From positions 5,325,083-5,389,082 of the forward strand of contig NC_034011.1 of NCBI RefSeq assembly GCF_000346465.2: a stretch of DNA of 64,000 nt. The letters run 5' to 3'. Positions 11,608 through 21,728 of the stretch are shown piece by piece. The number at the start of each line of letters is the position of its first letter. Position 1 is the first letter of the stretch. The translations under genes and the position numbers were made by a program. This DNA comes from Prunus persica (taxonomy: Eukaryota > Streptophyta > Magnoliopsida > Rosales > Rosaceae). Below the pieces are notes generated by a model that had not been told where the DNA came from, searched no databases, and worked only from the letters and a program-made list of their open reading frames with translations.

Positions 11608-11730
11608 ATTTTTTTCCCCGATTTTCTTTTATCAATAAGAGTAGTTTAGGTCATTAGTCGAGCCTCTATTGTCCCCTTTGATTTTTTCACTTTGCCAAAG
11701 TTATTACCCATATAAAAAATTTAGCATTTT
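11608..11730. repeat. Dispersed repeat, copy 2
   Basis: Direct, diverged copy of 9689-9830, sharing 'ttttttccccgatttt', 'aataagagtagtttag' and 'ctttgccaaagttatta'. The 1.9 kb between the copies contains the cysteine-rich peptide gene. Confidence 0.7.
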
Positions 11731-12080
11731 CACGTTTAATACTTGTATTATACACGTAGGTGCCTTTTTTTTTTTTCAATAATACATTTGTTTTATGTAC
11801 ATGTCTTGGGCTCTATGATTTAAATTAAACCCGATTAGTTAATAATTAACTAATTATTTGAATTATTCTTATAATTCAAAAGAACTACAAGCACTAAGTA
11901 TAGGATAATGTTTGTACCATATTTGGAAAATGGACCAAATTTGGTTTATTTTTTAAATGAAGTTACATGAGGCCCAGGCCCAGTTTCCTTCTTTTGAAAT
12001 TAACAAAAAGGGCTTTTTCGTATTTGGGCTGTAAATTGGTGAAATCCCCTCAAATGCCCATACCTAAAAAAGCCTCAGCC

Positions 12081-13380
12081 TTAAACGTTAAATTTAGGAA
12101 AGTTAGTAACCGTTACTGATTTGTACCACTTTGCAAAACCTAAGTGAAGGTGTCGTATAGCAGTGTAGCTCGGAAGTCCGAGTGTCGTATCCACAGAGAG
12201 TGGTGTAAAGAAAATAACATAGTTAAAAAAGAACAATTGCGATTGAGAAGTAGATTTAAGCAAGATTTGATTTAAAGAAAATTTAATTGATTAAAACACT
12301 AAGGCATTGGGGTTCCACTTTTAAAATAAGCATGCATCTCTTATTAATTTGATCCACAAAATATTATCCATTGTAGTTGTTCAAAAATAATTAAAGCTCT
12401 TTTTAATTTCCTTTAGAAGTATTCTAAGTAAATTTGTACCATTGACAACAAACTATCAAAAAATAATCTTCTTCGAAATTATATTAATCTTAGTAATTAT
12501 CTCCTCTTTTAAGAGCATGAAAGTTTTTACTACACAATGGAAAAAAAATGATTGAACCCATGAAATAGATTATCAAACATTCATCAATTAATTAAAAAGA
12601 AAAACTACAAATTCCATTTGAACAAAACAACAAATTCACATTAAAGCTTAAGTTTGGATCAAACTAATAATTACATACTCATATTAAAAGCTTTCTCCCT
12701 AGCTAGGCTAGGGAGTTAGTTTCCCATAAAATAAAACTAAAGAAATTAAAACTAGAAGAATTGGAGGAAGGAGAGAGAGCTCAAGAGAAGATTGTGAGCT
12801 TGGTGTGTGTTTTGAAGCTTGAAGACTTCTCTATTTATAGGGCTAAGAAGGAGAAACATCATGATGGATTCCAACACCACCATTCATATTTTAATGCAAT
12901 ACCTAACTCCCACTTCATCTTGCCTATGAATTGACTTTGAATTTGAGCTTCTTTGGAGTGGATGACACCTCACAAGCATGTGAATTCAATTTCTTCTTGT
13001 TTGCTTCCATCCCATACTTCTTTTCCTTTCTTCTTTTGGCATGGGTGTGGCACTTCATGCATTCTTTTCTTCTTATGCTAGTTGCACTTCTTCCTTCATC
13101 ATCATTGCTTCATGGATATGTTGAAGTTCTTTAATTGGACACTAGCATATTATCTTTGGGTGGCACACTTCTTGGCATGCAAATTGAGTTGGTTTTCACA
13201 ACACACAAGCTTACATAGGAAGTCATTGATCAAAGTTAATAACATTAAACCAATTTGACCAATTAAAAATATAAATGCATAAGATTATTTAATTAACCAT
13301 TATAATTGCTTTTAAAATTAAATGTTAAGGGAAATAAACATGTATTATTGTAATATTATAAGTTACCAATTGATTCACAT
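12081..13380 (-). mobile_element. Possible minus-strand retroelement relic
   Basis: Read on the minus strand there is CCCTATAAATAGAG (about 12831-12844), a pyrimidine-rich leader, and further on the block 'ctgtggatacgacactcgg' followed by 'acttccgag' at about 12168-12200. That block contains the dyad CTCGGA-AG-TCCGAG. I recognise phrases of the type 'TGTGGATACGACACTCGG' as recurrent in plant repetitive DNA, but cannot name the family. No LTR pair or coding domain is visible. Boundaries are approximate. Confidence 0.3.
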
Positions 13381-13389
13381 GACTTTGTG

Positions 13390-14250
13390 AAGACAGGTTT
13401 TCGCCATTAATAATGATTTGACCGCCGTCTCTCAGCAAGAAAGAAGGCTGGCAAATTTACCCCAAAACCAAGAGGAACCGTCTTCCGAGTGGTTTTTCAG
13501 CTGTAAAAGGATGACAAATCATAGGGATATCCCTTGAAACCGGTGTTTTTATCTGAGATATCCTTTCTCCTAGCTATGGATCGACTCACGATGACAAATT
13601 GGCAGTTGACTTTGGACAACACTCAAGTGTTATCTTCCAGCCTTCACTGTCATTGTTAAAGAATTTACCCCTATAAATATAGAGGTTTAACAACAACACT
13701 TGGGGGCCCTCTCTCCAACATCAGACGTGACGTCTTGTAAACACTTGAACAAAACTTCAAGATTTTCAAACAGCCAATTTGCTGCCCTGATAACCATTTG
13801 ACAACTCCTGCGTTTATTTTTATTGTTCTGCCACCTTCATGGTATGATTCTTGTTTAAATAGTCACTCTACTTTCCTTCTAAACAGCTTAAACATGTACA
13901 TATTAGATAAGAGAAATCTCCAATCTCTTTAATATTGTAACTCGTTCTTTAAAAACAACAAAATGGAGACATTTTTCGTTCTAACTTGTTATCATGTCGG
14001 AGCTGGATAGAGAAATCTCCAACTTCTAGAACTCTATTCTCTCCGCAATTTACCTTAATCATACTTTACATTCCTGCCATTTATCTTTCTCGTATCTTAC
14101 TTTCCTGCATTTTTTTATTTTTGAATCTTTTGTACAACTGTTCATTACTAGACAAGCCCATAATGAGGGTTCTAGGTCATAATAGGGCTTCATATGCTCG
14201 AAAACAAGGGTTTGTCAAGGCCCGAATCATACCATTGGGCCCGAATTAAT
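13390..14250 (+). promoter_or_regulatory. Promoter-like stretch with TATA box and TGACG motifs, no gene assigned
   Basis: CCTATAAATATAGAGG lies at about 13671-13686. Downstream is GTGACGTC (about 13727-13734). Near 13988 the sequence 'ttatcatgtcggagctgg' weakly resembles a degenerate tRNA-Met primer-binding site. This could be a retroelement leader or a host promoter. No coding region follows that I can identify. Confidence 0.25.
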
Positions 14251-15128
14251 AAGTCCTAACCCAATTTGGGGTTATCTCGAACCCGAATTAGGTTTTTGAG
14301 CCCAATCATGGGAGCATTGACCCTAACATTGGTTTTTCTGTTTGGCTAGGTACTGTTTGCATTTGCCAAGCTATAGACGCACAATTGAAAGAATATTGAA
14401 GTCCATTTAATTGAGGCATAGAAAAGAACTCATCCGAGCCAGTACCCTCTTGGAGCACAATGGCTTGATTAGAGGTCCAGAACAAGCGCAAATCTACCAA
14501 ACAAAACATTCTACATCACATATACCAGGTCTATTGGGTTGGTATCATCCCCAATAGTGGCATGCCTACGCAAACTATGATCAGGCAAGAAGAAGCAAGC
14601 CATCAGGGCCCAGCCCATGCTTGCCCGCTTTTCTCAACCTGATCCAACTTTCAATTTTGCTTGAAATTGAACTAGTCATCTCATAAGCCAGAGATCGATT
14701 TGGGGTATTGGTGTGGACCCAACCTCTTCCTCTCTCTCCCACTTCGTTCCCAAAAAGAATCGACTTGGAAGAACAAGGAAAAAAAGGACCAACACTTGGA
14801 GAGGCCGAAATATGCCCTTATGACGTTGGTTTCCACCATTTGTTCGACGAAATGCCCCAAAGAGGCTTTGCTACAGCAACTGCACATAGGACATAAAGAT
14901 CCTTTGATATATCTCTCTCTATATATATTGTTTAAGGACAAGGATACGGTGGAGAGCCAAAGCAAATCTGATTCCCTCTCAGGCTTCTTTTGGCTGCCAC
15001 ACGTTTTGTGTAAAATCTCCATCACATCAAATTTTTTTAAAAAGCTCAAACTCATTGAATTTTTTATTTTTATTTTATTTTAAATTTGGAATAAGTACGT
15101 AGACTATGGAGTTAATAATTTGGAATAA
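14251..15128. other. Intergenic DNA, no supported gene
   Basis: Several overlapping open frames lie on both strands at 14680-15083, but none shows a domain or splice context. A pyrimidine-rich stretch lies around 14920-14935. Confidence 0.4.
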
Positions 15129-15138
15129 TATTATTCAA

Positions 15139-15551
15139 GGGTAAATTATTCAAATGGTCCTCAAATGTATACCCGATTTACATTTTGGTCCCCCAATTAA
15201 ATTATTCATTCAAATGGTCCATCAACTCTATATTAATCGCTCTATTGATCCTACCGTTACATTATGTTAATGTTGCCGTCAAATATAAGGGTAAAACCGT
15301 CCATAACCGTCCTATGTTCCCCAAAATGGTGATACATAAGTGATAAAGTGGTGATACATAGGTCAAAAGTCTTATTTACCCCCACAAATGTAGTATATGC
15401 TGCTCACATGACTAAATTTAGCAGAAAATATAACGGTAGGACCAAAGCGCCAATTAATAAAGAGTTGGTGGACCATTTGAACGAATAATTTAGTTTATGG
15501 AGCAAAATGTAAATCGGGTACAAATTTGAGAACCATTTGAGTAATTTACCC
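15139..15551. mobile_element. Palindromic MITE (GGGTAAATTA termini), complete copy
   Basis: The 413-bp element begins GGGTAAATTATTCAAATGG and ends in the inverted form CATTTGAGTAATTTACCC. The inverted arms run about 110 bp or more ('ccatcaactct' on one side, 'agttggtggacc' on the other). The flanks are TATTATTCAA (15129-15138) and TATTATTCGA (15552-15561), a 10-bp target duplication with one mismatch, which suggests a Mutator-like origin. Related copies lie at 16032 and 18273-19086. Confidence 0.8.
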
Positions 15552-15561
15552 TATTATTCGA

Positions 15562-16031
15562 AGACACCCTCTTCCCTATACAAGAACAAGTTGAAGGAGA
15601 AGAAAAAACAAATCCTCTCACGTGCACATGCAGCAGAACTAACCCAACATCAATAGTCTTATTTCCTTATACCCACCCCCACGTACTTCATATTAACTAT
15701 ATGCGGTTTCTTTTTCTTAATTTCTGTTTTTTTTTTGGGTGGAATTTTGCTCAATGCGCATGGTAGAAAGAATTAACCCAACTTTATATTTTTATTATCT
15801 TTGATGCACATCTATCTTTTTGTATTGTTGATTCTTCATGAAGTTCAAGAAGGGCTGAGGGTTATTAGCAGAATTGTAGTTAGTGCGTTGGATTTTTAGC
15901 TGATAAAAACAAAATCAGAACTTATTTAGCTGATGTGGTATATTATAAGTCATTGGATTTTTTAAACTCATAATCCGTTAAATCTACGTGGTCCTTTCAA
16001 ATTTTATAAATCTTGATATAAATATTTTAAA
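15562..16031. other. AT-rich spacer between MITE copies
   Basis: No gene was seen. 'ataagtcattggatttttt' near 15948 resembles sequence near 18178, on the other side of the Pack-type element. Confidence 0.4.
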
Positions 16032-16320
16032 GGGTAAATTACTCAAATGGTCCTCAAACTTATACATGATTTACATTTTGGTCCCTCAACTAATTATTCG
16101 TTCAAATGGTCCATCAACTCTATATTATTCGCTCCAGTGGTTCTATCGTCTAATTTTCTGTTAGATTTAACCTAATTTTAAGGTAAATAATGATCAATTT
16201 GCCCTCATATTTAACATAAATATTGACAAAATGTAACGGTAGGACCAATGAAGCGAATAATATAGAGTTGATGAACCATTTGAATGAATAATTTAATTGA
16301 GGGACCAAAATGTAAATTGA
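16032..16320. mobile_element. Palindromic MITE, truncated copy
   Basis: It starts GGGTAAATTACTCAAATGG and contains 'ggtccctcaact' and, inverted, 'gttgatgaaccatttgaatg'. The right terminus is missing after 'aaaatgtaaattgag', next to the element that begins about 16341. Confidence 0.7.
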
Positions 16321-16589
16321 GAATAAAAAATCGATAGATAAGGATTATTTACTGTAGACGTCCCTGAACTTGGCCCCCAGTTGCAATTGTGTCCATGAAC
16401 TTTTTTTTTTTCAATTACATCCTTTAACTGGACAAATAGTTGCAGGATCCTACCGTCCAACTCTAACAATTTGTCCGTCAAAATGAGGGGTAATAGGGTC
16501 CTTTCGAGTATGAAGAAAAAAACTGAAAAAAGTGAAAAAATAAATAAATTAAAAAAATAAATAAACTTCAAAATAAAAAGTAAAAATAA

Positions 16590-16690
16590 AGTGTGCACAA
16601 TCCGTTCCCTCAAGCTTACTATCAAGAGACATGGATTAGCAGTCACAGATCTAGCAAGGTCCTCCCTTGAAACTCCAACAGAGCTGAAAA
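16590..16690 (-). pseudogene. Possible mTERF-like gene fragment
   Basis: Read on the minus strand, the stretch encodes 'SVGVSREDLARSVTANPCLL' followed by 'SLRERIV'. This resembles one mTERF repeat (GVS-x-ED-x3-x-V-x-P-x-LL-x-S-V-x-x-R). It is short and isolated, lies beside the threonine-deaminase fragment, and would be a second captured fragment if real. The call rests on motif resemblance only. Confidence 0.35.
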
Positions 16691-16786
16691 ACAAAAGCTT
16701 GGGAGAAAGGGTTTTCTCGGGACAAGATGAAAGAACTCTTGGGCAAATATGAATAATAACGCGCGAAAGATGAAAGAACTCTTTGT

Positions 16787-17809
16787 TTGACGCATAATTT
16801 CCATCCCAACCGTTCCTTGTCCGATAATAACATCTGGGTGATCAAAAGGAGGTATGAAGCTCCTTCCCTCCTCTTGAGCCTGCTTCTTAGCATAAGTTTG
16901 AGCCTCATCATAGGAATCCCCTATAAGAATAACCGTGGCGCCCAATCTCTCAACAGATTTCCATTGCAAACAAGCAATACAAAATTCCACAACATTCAAT
17001 AAGCCAAACCCACAAATTAGAATTGTGAAATTAAGCTCCAAAATGAAAAAAAAAATGAAAAGAAGGAAAAGAAAAGAAAAAAAAAGTGTACCTTAATTTC
17101 TGGTGTGGTTACAGGCATTGCAATCACAGCACTGCAATTCAACTCCTTAGCAGCCAAGGCTACTCCTTGGGCATGGTTTCCAGTTGAGGAGCAAATAACC
17201 CCTCGATCCAGTTGCTCCCTCGGAAGCTTTGGCATCATGTTATAAGCTCCCCGAAGCTTGAATGAGAAGACCTGCAAATTCAACAAAAAAATTTCTGTCG
17301 AAAATCCCCAATTTTTCCAATCCAAATTATTCAATTGAACACTTGGAACAACACTTACAGGCTGCAAGTCCTCTTTTTCATCCAAACTCTCACTCCCAAT
17401 TGCTCTGACAGCTTCGTGGCCAATTCTAAAGGTGATTCGATGGCCATGTCATACACCTTCGACGACAGTGTGTTCGTCAAGTACTACATGGCATCAACAA
17501 TGTTCCTGTTGTTGTTTTCGTTGGTGACAGTAAGGTCGGGTACGACTCCGAGGAAGCCAAGCGGGTACTGGAGCAAATCCCCCGAGACCCGATTGGGAGG
17601 CGGAGATGGCGTCGTTCTGGTCTTGAAGGAAGCAGAAGAGGTGGAGGGTTTGACGGAAACCTGGCGGTCGGTCGGGAAAGCGTGGCAGAAACGAAGGGCT
17701 TGATCGGACGGCGGGTGCTGAGCTTCTGGGGCCCATTGGGGAGGTGAGACTGGAGGCGTTGTGACCGGAGAAGTAGGGAAAAGGCTGGGCTTACGTGGAG
17801 GGCCTCCAT
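16787..17809 (-). pseudogene. Captured, broken fragment of biosynthetic threonine deaminase
   Basis: Three exon-like blocks are visible on the minus strand: 17359-17809, 17092-17271 and 16787-16963. Block 1 starts with a Ser/Leu/Pro/Arg-rich chloroplast-transit-like N-terminus. Block 2 contains '[16 protein letters not shown]' with the pyridoxal-phosphate lysine region, and '[16 protein letters not shown]'. Block 3 contains 'SVERLGATVILIGDSYDEA' and 'DHPDVIIGQGTVGMEI'. The gene is broken. A frame change occurs within block 1, and another just before 'EDLQP'. The acceptor expected before 'WKSVERLG' reads TTTGCAA instead of TTTGCAG. The C-terminal catalytic part and the regulatory ACT-like domains are absent. 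The parent enzyme makes 2-oxobutanoate in plastids for isoleucine synthesis; this copy cannot. Confidence 0.85.
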
Positions 17810-18227
17810 TGGTTAATTGGTTGGAAATGACGGCAGTTTTTTGCGAGGAAGGAGTTGGAGGTTTTCTGGGTTTTACTTTTACTTTCTAATTTTAGTCACG
17901 CAGACTCACCGTTAAGCTCTTTCGAAGGGCCAATGAGAAAATGACACGTATAGTAAAGGTGGATGGCTATTGGTCTGTGACGCAGATGTAGGTGAGACTT
18001 GAAATGACGTTTTTACCCCTCATTTTGATGGACAAATTGACAGAGTTGGACGGTAGGACCCAATTGCAACTATTTGTCCAGTTAAAGGATGTAATTGGCA
18101 AAAAAAAAAAGTTCACGGACCTAATTGCAACTAGTTGCCAAGTTCAAGGACGTCTACAATAAATAACCCTAAAATCCTATAAGTCATTAGATCAATTAAA
18201 CTTTTTTATATCCCTAAATAGTTTTTA

Positions 18228-18250
18228 AAATCCCAATTGAATACACCCGA
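18228..18250. mobile_element. Isolated terminal-repeat remnant, PIF/Harbinger-like family
   Basis: 'aaaatcccaattgaatacaccc' is the reverse of the GGGTGCATTCAATT-type end seen at 19676. No partner end was found nearby. Confidence 0.4.
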
Positions 18251-18272
18251 TTGTTCGAGCATCGATTTTTTG

Positions 18273-19086
18273 GGGTAAATTACTGAAATAGTCCTCAAAT
18301 TTATACCAAATTTACATTTTGGTCCATAAACTAAATTATTCGCTTAAATGGTCCACCAACTCTTTATTAATCGGTGCTTTGGTCGTACCGTTACATTTTC
18401 TGTTAAATTTAGTCATGTGAGCACCACATGCTACATTTGTGGGGATAGATAAGACTTTTGACATATGTATCACCTCTTTATCACCACTGTATCACCACTT
18501 TATCACCTATGTATCACCACTTTATCACCTATTTGTGGAACATAAGACGGTTATGGATGGTTTTACCCTTACATTTGACGACAACATTAACTTAATGTAA
18601 TGGTAGGATCAATAGAGCGATTAATATAGAGTTGATGGACTATTTGAATGAATAATTTAATTGAGGGACCAAAATGTAAATCGGGTATAAGTTTTACCAT
18701 AACATTCCTCCACCAACTCTTTATTAATCGGCGCTTTGGTCCTACCGTTACATTTTCTGTTAAATTTAGTCATGTGAGCATCACATGCTATATTTGTAGG
18801 GATAAATAAAACTTTTGACCTATGTATCACCTCTTTATTACTACTTTATCACCACTGTATTAGCACTTTATCACCTATGTATCACCACTTTATCACCTAT
18901 TTGGGGAACATAGGACGGTTATGGACAGTTTTACCCTTACATTTGACGACAACATTAACATAATGCAACGGTAGGATCAATGGAGGGATTAATATAGAGT
19001 TGATGGACAATTTGAATGAATAATTTAATTGAGGGACCAAAATATAAAGCGGATATAAGTTTGAGGACCATTTGAGTAATTTACCC
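18273..19086. mobile_element. Palindromic MITE with internal tandem duplication
   Basis: It starts GGGTAAATTACTGAAATAG and ends GAGTAATTTACCC. Two direct copies of the body, about 370 bp each (about 18344-18710 and 18711-19084), both hold 'ctttattaatcgg-gctttggtc' and the 'tatcaccactttatcacctatg' block. The left copy lacks its own right terminus. The family is the same as 15139-15551, inverted relative to it. Confidence 0.7.
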
Positions 19087-19220
19087 ATTTTTTTCATTCT
19101 CAGTCTTTCTCAGTCTCAATCTGTCTTCCTAAACCCTAAACCCTAAACCTTCTCTCTCAGTCTCAACCTCTTCTCCTTATATCCGCCCCGAATTTTTCTC
19201 GATTTTTCTATCACTCACTC

Positions 19221-19294
19221 ACTCTCTCTCTCTCTCTCTCTCTCGCTCTCTCTCTCATCTCTCAGTTCTCTTTCTCTCTCTCTCTCTCATTCTT

Positions 19295-19346
<52 letters not shown>
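19221..19346. repeat. Long (CT)n microsatellite tract
   Basis: An almost pure CT tract with a few interruptions. About 75-90 bp upstream (19129-19149) is a double telo-box-like CTAAACCCTAAACCCTAAAC. The layout resembles a plant 5' leader, but no downstream gene was found. Confidence 0.85.
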
Positions 19347-19351
<5 letters not shown>

Positions 19352-19723
19352 CACCACCGCCATCGATTTTTGTCTCTTTAAGGTAATATCTTGAAACCCC
19401 AATTCAAAAATTTAGGGCTTTGACAAATTCTGTTAATTGTAATTATTTTGTCCAACTCTGTTGTGATTTTTCTGGACATAATTGATTTTGAAGGCTAAGG
19501 AAAGGATTGGCTTGCTGGTTGTGTTTATGGTAATTTTATGTATTTTTTGATTGCTGCTTTATTATTTTTAGTTCTTGGTTAGATGACAGCCATAAATTGT
19601 GGCTGTGTTTTTGGTTAATTCTATTGTTTTATTTGTTCTGGTTGCTGCTTTATTTGTAGTTTACGGAAATTTAGGGGGGTGCATTCAATTGTGATTTTAA
19701 TGGATTGTTTTGAAGCTTAAAAG

Positions 19724-19865
19724 TACGGTGGTATTCAATTAGGATTTTCAAGTAATCAATAAAAATATGGTGGTATTCAATTAAGATTTTTAAATAATCA
19801 ATACAAGTTCGGTGGTATTCAATTAGGACTTTTAAAAGATAAGAAAAAGTATCATGGTATTCAAA
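19724..19865. repeat. Tandem repeat, 42-bp unit, about 3.4 copies
   Basis: Units start at 19724, 19766, 19808 and 19850 (partial). Each carries GGTGGTATTCAATTA, which resembles the terminal sequence of the enclosing element, so these are likely subterminal repeats. Confidence 0.85.
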
Positions 19866-20267
19866 AACTTACCGATTTTGAGGTATTTCATTAAATGATG
19901 TATTGTGTGAGACTTTTGAGTGTGTGTTAATCACATAACAAATCTCATCTTCCTATGCATGATTCTCATATATGCTCTCTTTTTTTTTTTCCCACTATTC
20001 GACTGTACATAAAAAAAAAAACTTTTCATAATAGAGACGATAAGGAAACATTAACAAGAAAGACGATATTGCCTCTCCTGGAGCTAATGGGCATTTTCCA
20101 ATAGCTTTGCTTTCCTTGTAGACAAGCTTATTTGGAGCAAAATTATATTTTCGATACTCTATTTTTAGAATCTCCTGCTCATTGTAGACATTTCCTTGCA
20201 AGGAGTTGCAGCCCTCCACAACTCTGCCGGTGTGCTCACAAGTTGCTTGATCTAATGCCTCAAAGAG

Positions 20268-20305
<38 letters not shown>

Positions 20306-20845
20306 ATGCATAGCTGCTGCGCATACATCATACATGGTTAAATATTTTTTCTAATTCCCTATCTCAAAATGTTTGGGACCAGGATAAAACAAAAAAAGAA
20401 AAAAGAAAGAAGAAGCCTTACCCACAATCTAGAAGAAACGTTGATAAGGTACAAGGTGTTTTTTCACTCCACAGTTTTGGTCCAAGCTTTGACAAAAATT
20501 AGGAGTAGTCATGGGGTTGGACTAGGAGTTTTCACTATGTTTCTTTATTTTGTATTTATGGTGCTATATGTTTTGCATTAGGTGTTGATGGTTTTGGATG
20601 TAGCTTCTAGCTTCTAGCCTCTGCTTATGCTTTTGTATTTCTATTGTTGGTTTCTCAGTTGTGTTGTTTTTCTTTAATGTATTCATTCTGGCCATATATG
20701 GCTATATTGGGAGTTACATTGTTAATGTCGGTATACTCTCCCTGGACTAACCATTGATGGTTACTATGCCTCCATCTTTGTATTAACCCTAAAAATTGGG
20801 TACATTCCTTCAGGTTATGTATTTAGGTGAATGATGATGGGTAAT

Positions 20846-21459
20846 TGTCACATTGCGAGATCGGCTCCACCGTAGCACGATATTGTCCATTTTGGGACCC
20901 CTTCTCTGCCCTCACGGTTTTGTTTCTGGGAACTCACGAGCAACTTCCTAGTGAGTCACCCATTCTAGGATTGCTCTAGCCTCAACTCGTTTAACTTCGG
21001 AGTTCTTATCACTCCAAAGCCAATGAGCTCCCAAAAGGCATTGTGCTAGATAGAGGCAGGTATGTACATATAAATCACATCACCCCTTCTCCGTTGGTCG
21101 ATGTGGGATGTTACAATCCACCCCTCTTATGAGCCCGACGTCCTCGTCAGCACACTCACACTACACGGCAGAGTGGCTCTGATACCAAATTGTCACATTC
21201 TGAGATCGCTCTGCTGTAGTACGATATTGTCCGCTTTGGGCCCCCCTTTATGCCCTCACGGTTTTGTTTCTGGAAACTCACGAGGAACTTCCTAATGGGT
21301 CACCCGTTTCGAGATTGGTCTAGCCTCAACTCGCTTAACTTCGGAGTTCACATGACTTCGAAGCCAGTGAGCTCCCAAAAGGCCTCGTGCTAGGTGGAGG
21401 CGGGCATGTACATATAAGGCAAATCACCTCCTCTTCGTTGGTCGATGTGAGATGTTACA
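20846..21459 (-). mobile_element. Cassandra TRIM retrotransposon, complete
   Basis: Two LTRs of about 270 bp (20846-21115 and 21191-21459) flank a 75-bp internal region. On the minus strand the LTRs start TGTAACATCCCACATCG and end TGTGACA. The internal region has a primer-binding site matching initiator tRNA-Met (TGGTATCAGAGCCA, 21174-21187) and a purine tract (about 21118-21130). The 5-bp flanks GTAAT and GTGAT are a target duplication with one change. Each LTR contains a 5S-rRNA-derived domain with its pol III promoter region (for example 'aactccgaagttaa', 'gggtgac'). This is the defining trait of Cassandra. The element has no coding capacity and depends on other elements' proteins. It lies inside the larger TIR block. 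Confidence 0.93.
20931..21008 (-). ncRNA. 5S-rRNA-derived domain in Cassandra LTR 1
   Basis: The minus strand has 'agaactccgaagttaa', 'gctagagcaatcctaga', 'atgggtgac' and 'gaagtt' in the order seen in 5S rRNA. It is diverged and not a functional 5S gene. The second LTR has the equivalent at about 21276-21345. Confidence 0.8.
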
Positions 21460-21580
21460 GTGATATCAAGCTTGTATAGAAATATAAGTAAAATCATGTA
21501 ATTGCAATCTATTAAAATCATAAATAAAATCCTAAGTGAATTAAAATCATAAGTAAAATCATATAATTACAACAATCCCG

Positions 21581-21727
21581 ATCTCTTGAACCACAGGAGT
21601 TCAAGAGATTGTGGTCACCCACCGTTGGATATTAATTCAATGGTTCAAAAAAGTTGTTTAAAAGGAATGCAAGAGTGAGTAAACCGTTGAATTTACATCC
21701 AATGGTGAGTGATCACAGATCTCTTAG
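21581..21727. mobile_element. Hairpin MITE with ATCTCTTG ends, copy 1
   Basis: The arms 'gtggtcacccaccgttgga' and 'tccaatggtgagtgatcac' are inverted. A smaller perfect hairpin sits at one end (ATCTCTTGAA 21581-21590 with TTCAAGAGAT 21600-21609). A homologous copy lies at 49858-49988. Confidence 0.75.
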
Positions 21728-21728
21728 G

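Larger units (their letters stand above)
16341..18170 (-). mobile_element. Pack-type TIR element carrying captured gene fragments
   Basis: Long terminal inverted repeats of about 155 bp face each other at 16341-16493 and 18013-18170. On the left the run is AGGATTATTTACTGTAGACG, then 'aacttggc', 'ttaactggacaaatagttgca', 'tcaaaatgaggggtaa'. The right side has the same blocks reversed. Between them lie threonine-deaminase exons with introns retained, and an mTERF-like piece, all on the minus strand. Gene fragments with introns between long TIRs are the hallmark of Pack-MULE-type capture. No target duplication was found, and no transposase is present. Confidence 0.7.

Noticed and set aside
13988..14006. 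Primer-binding site for initiator tRNA-Met
   Set aside because: Too many differences from TGGTATCAGAGC, and no LTR end directly upstream.
14810..14880. Pentatricopeptide-like phrase (HHLFDEMPQRGF), and a similar HKLLDLMPQRGF at about 20236-20270
   Set aside because: Each is a single short phrase with no neighbouring PPR repeats. Both rest on one shared 15-base run (ATGCC-CAAAGAGGCTTT type), so a shared repeat or chance is as likely as two PPR relics.
20931..21008. Functional 5S rRNA gene
   Set aside because: The sequence is diverged from 5S rRNA, minus-strand, duplicated in both LTRs and bounded by TRIM features, so it belongs to Cassandra.
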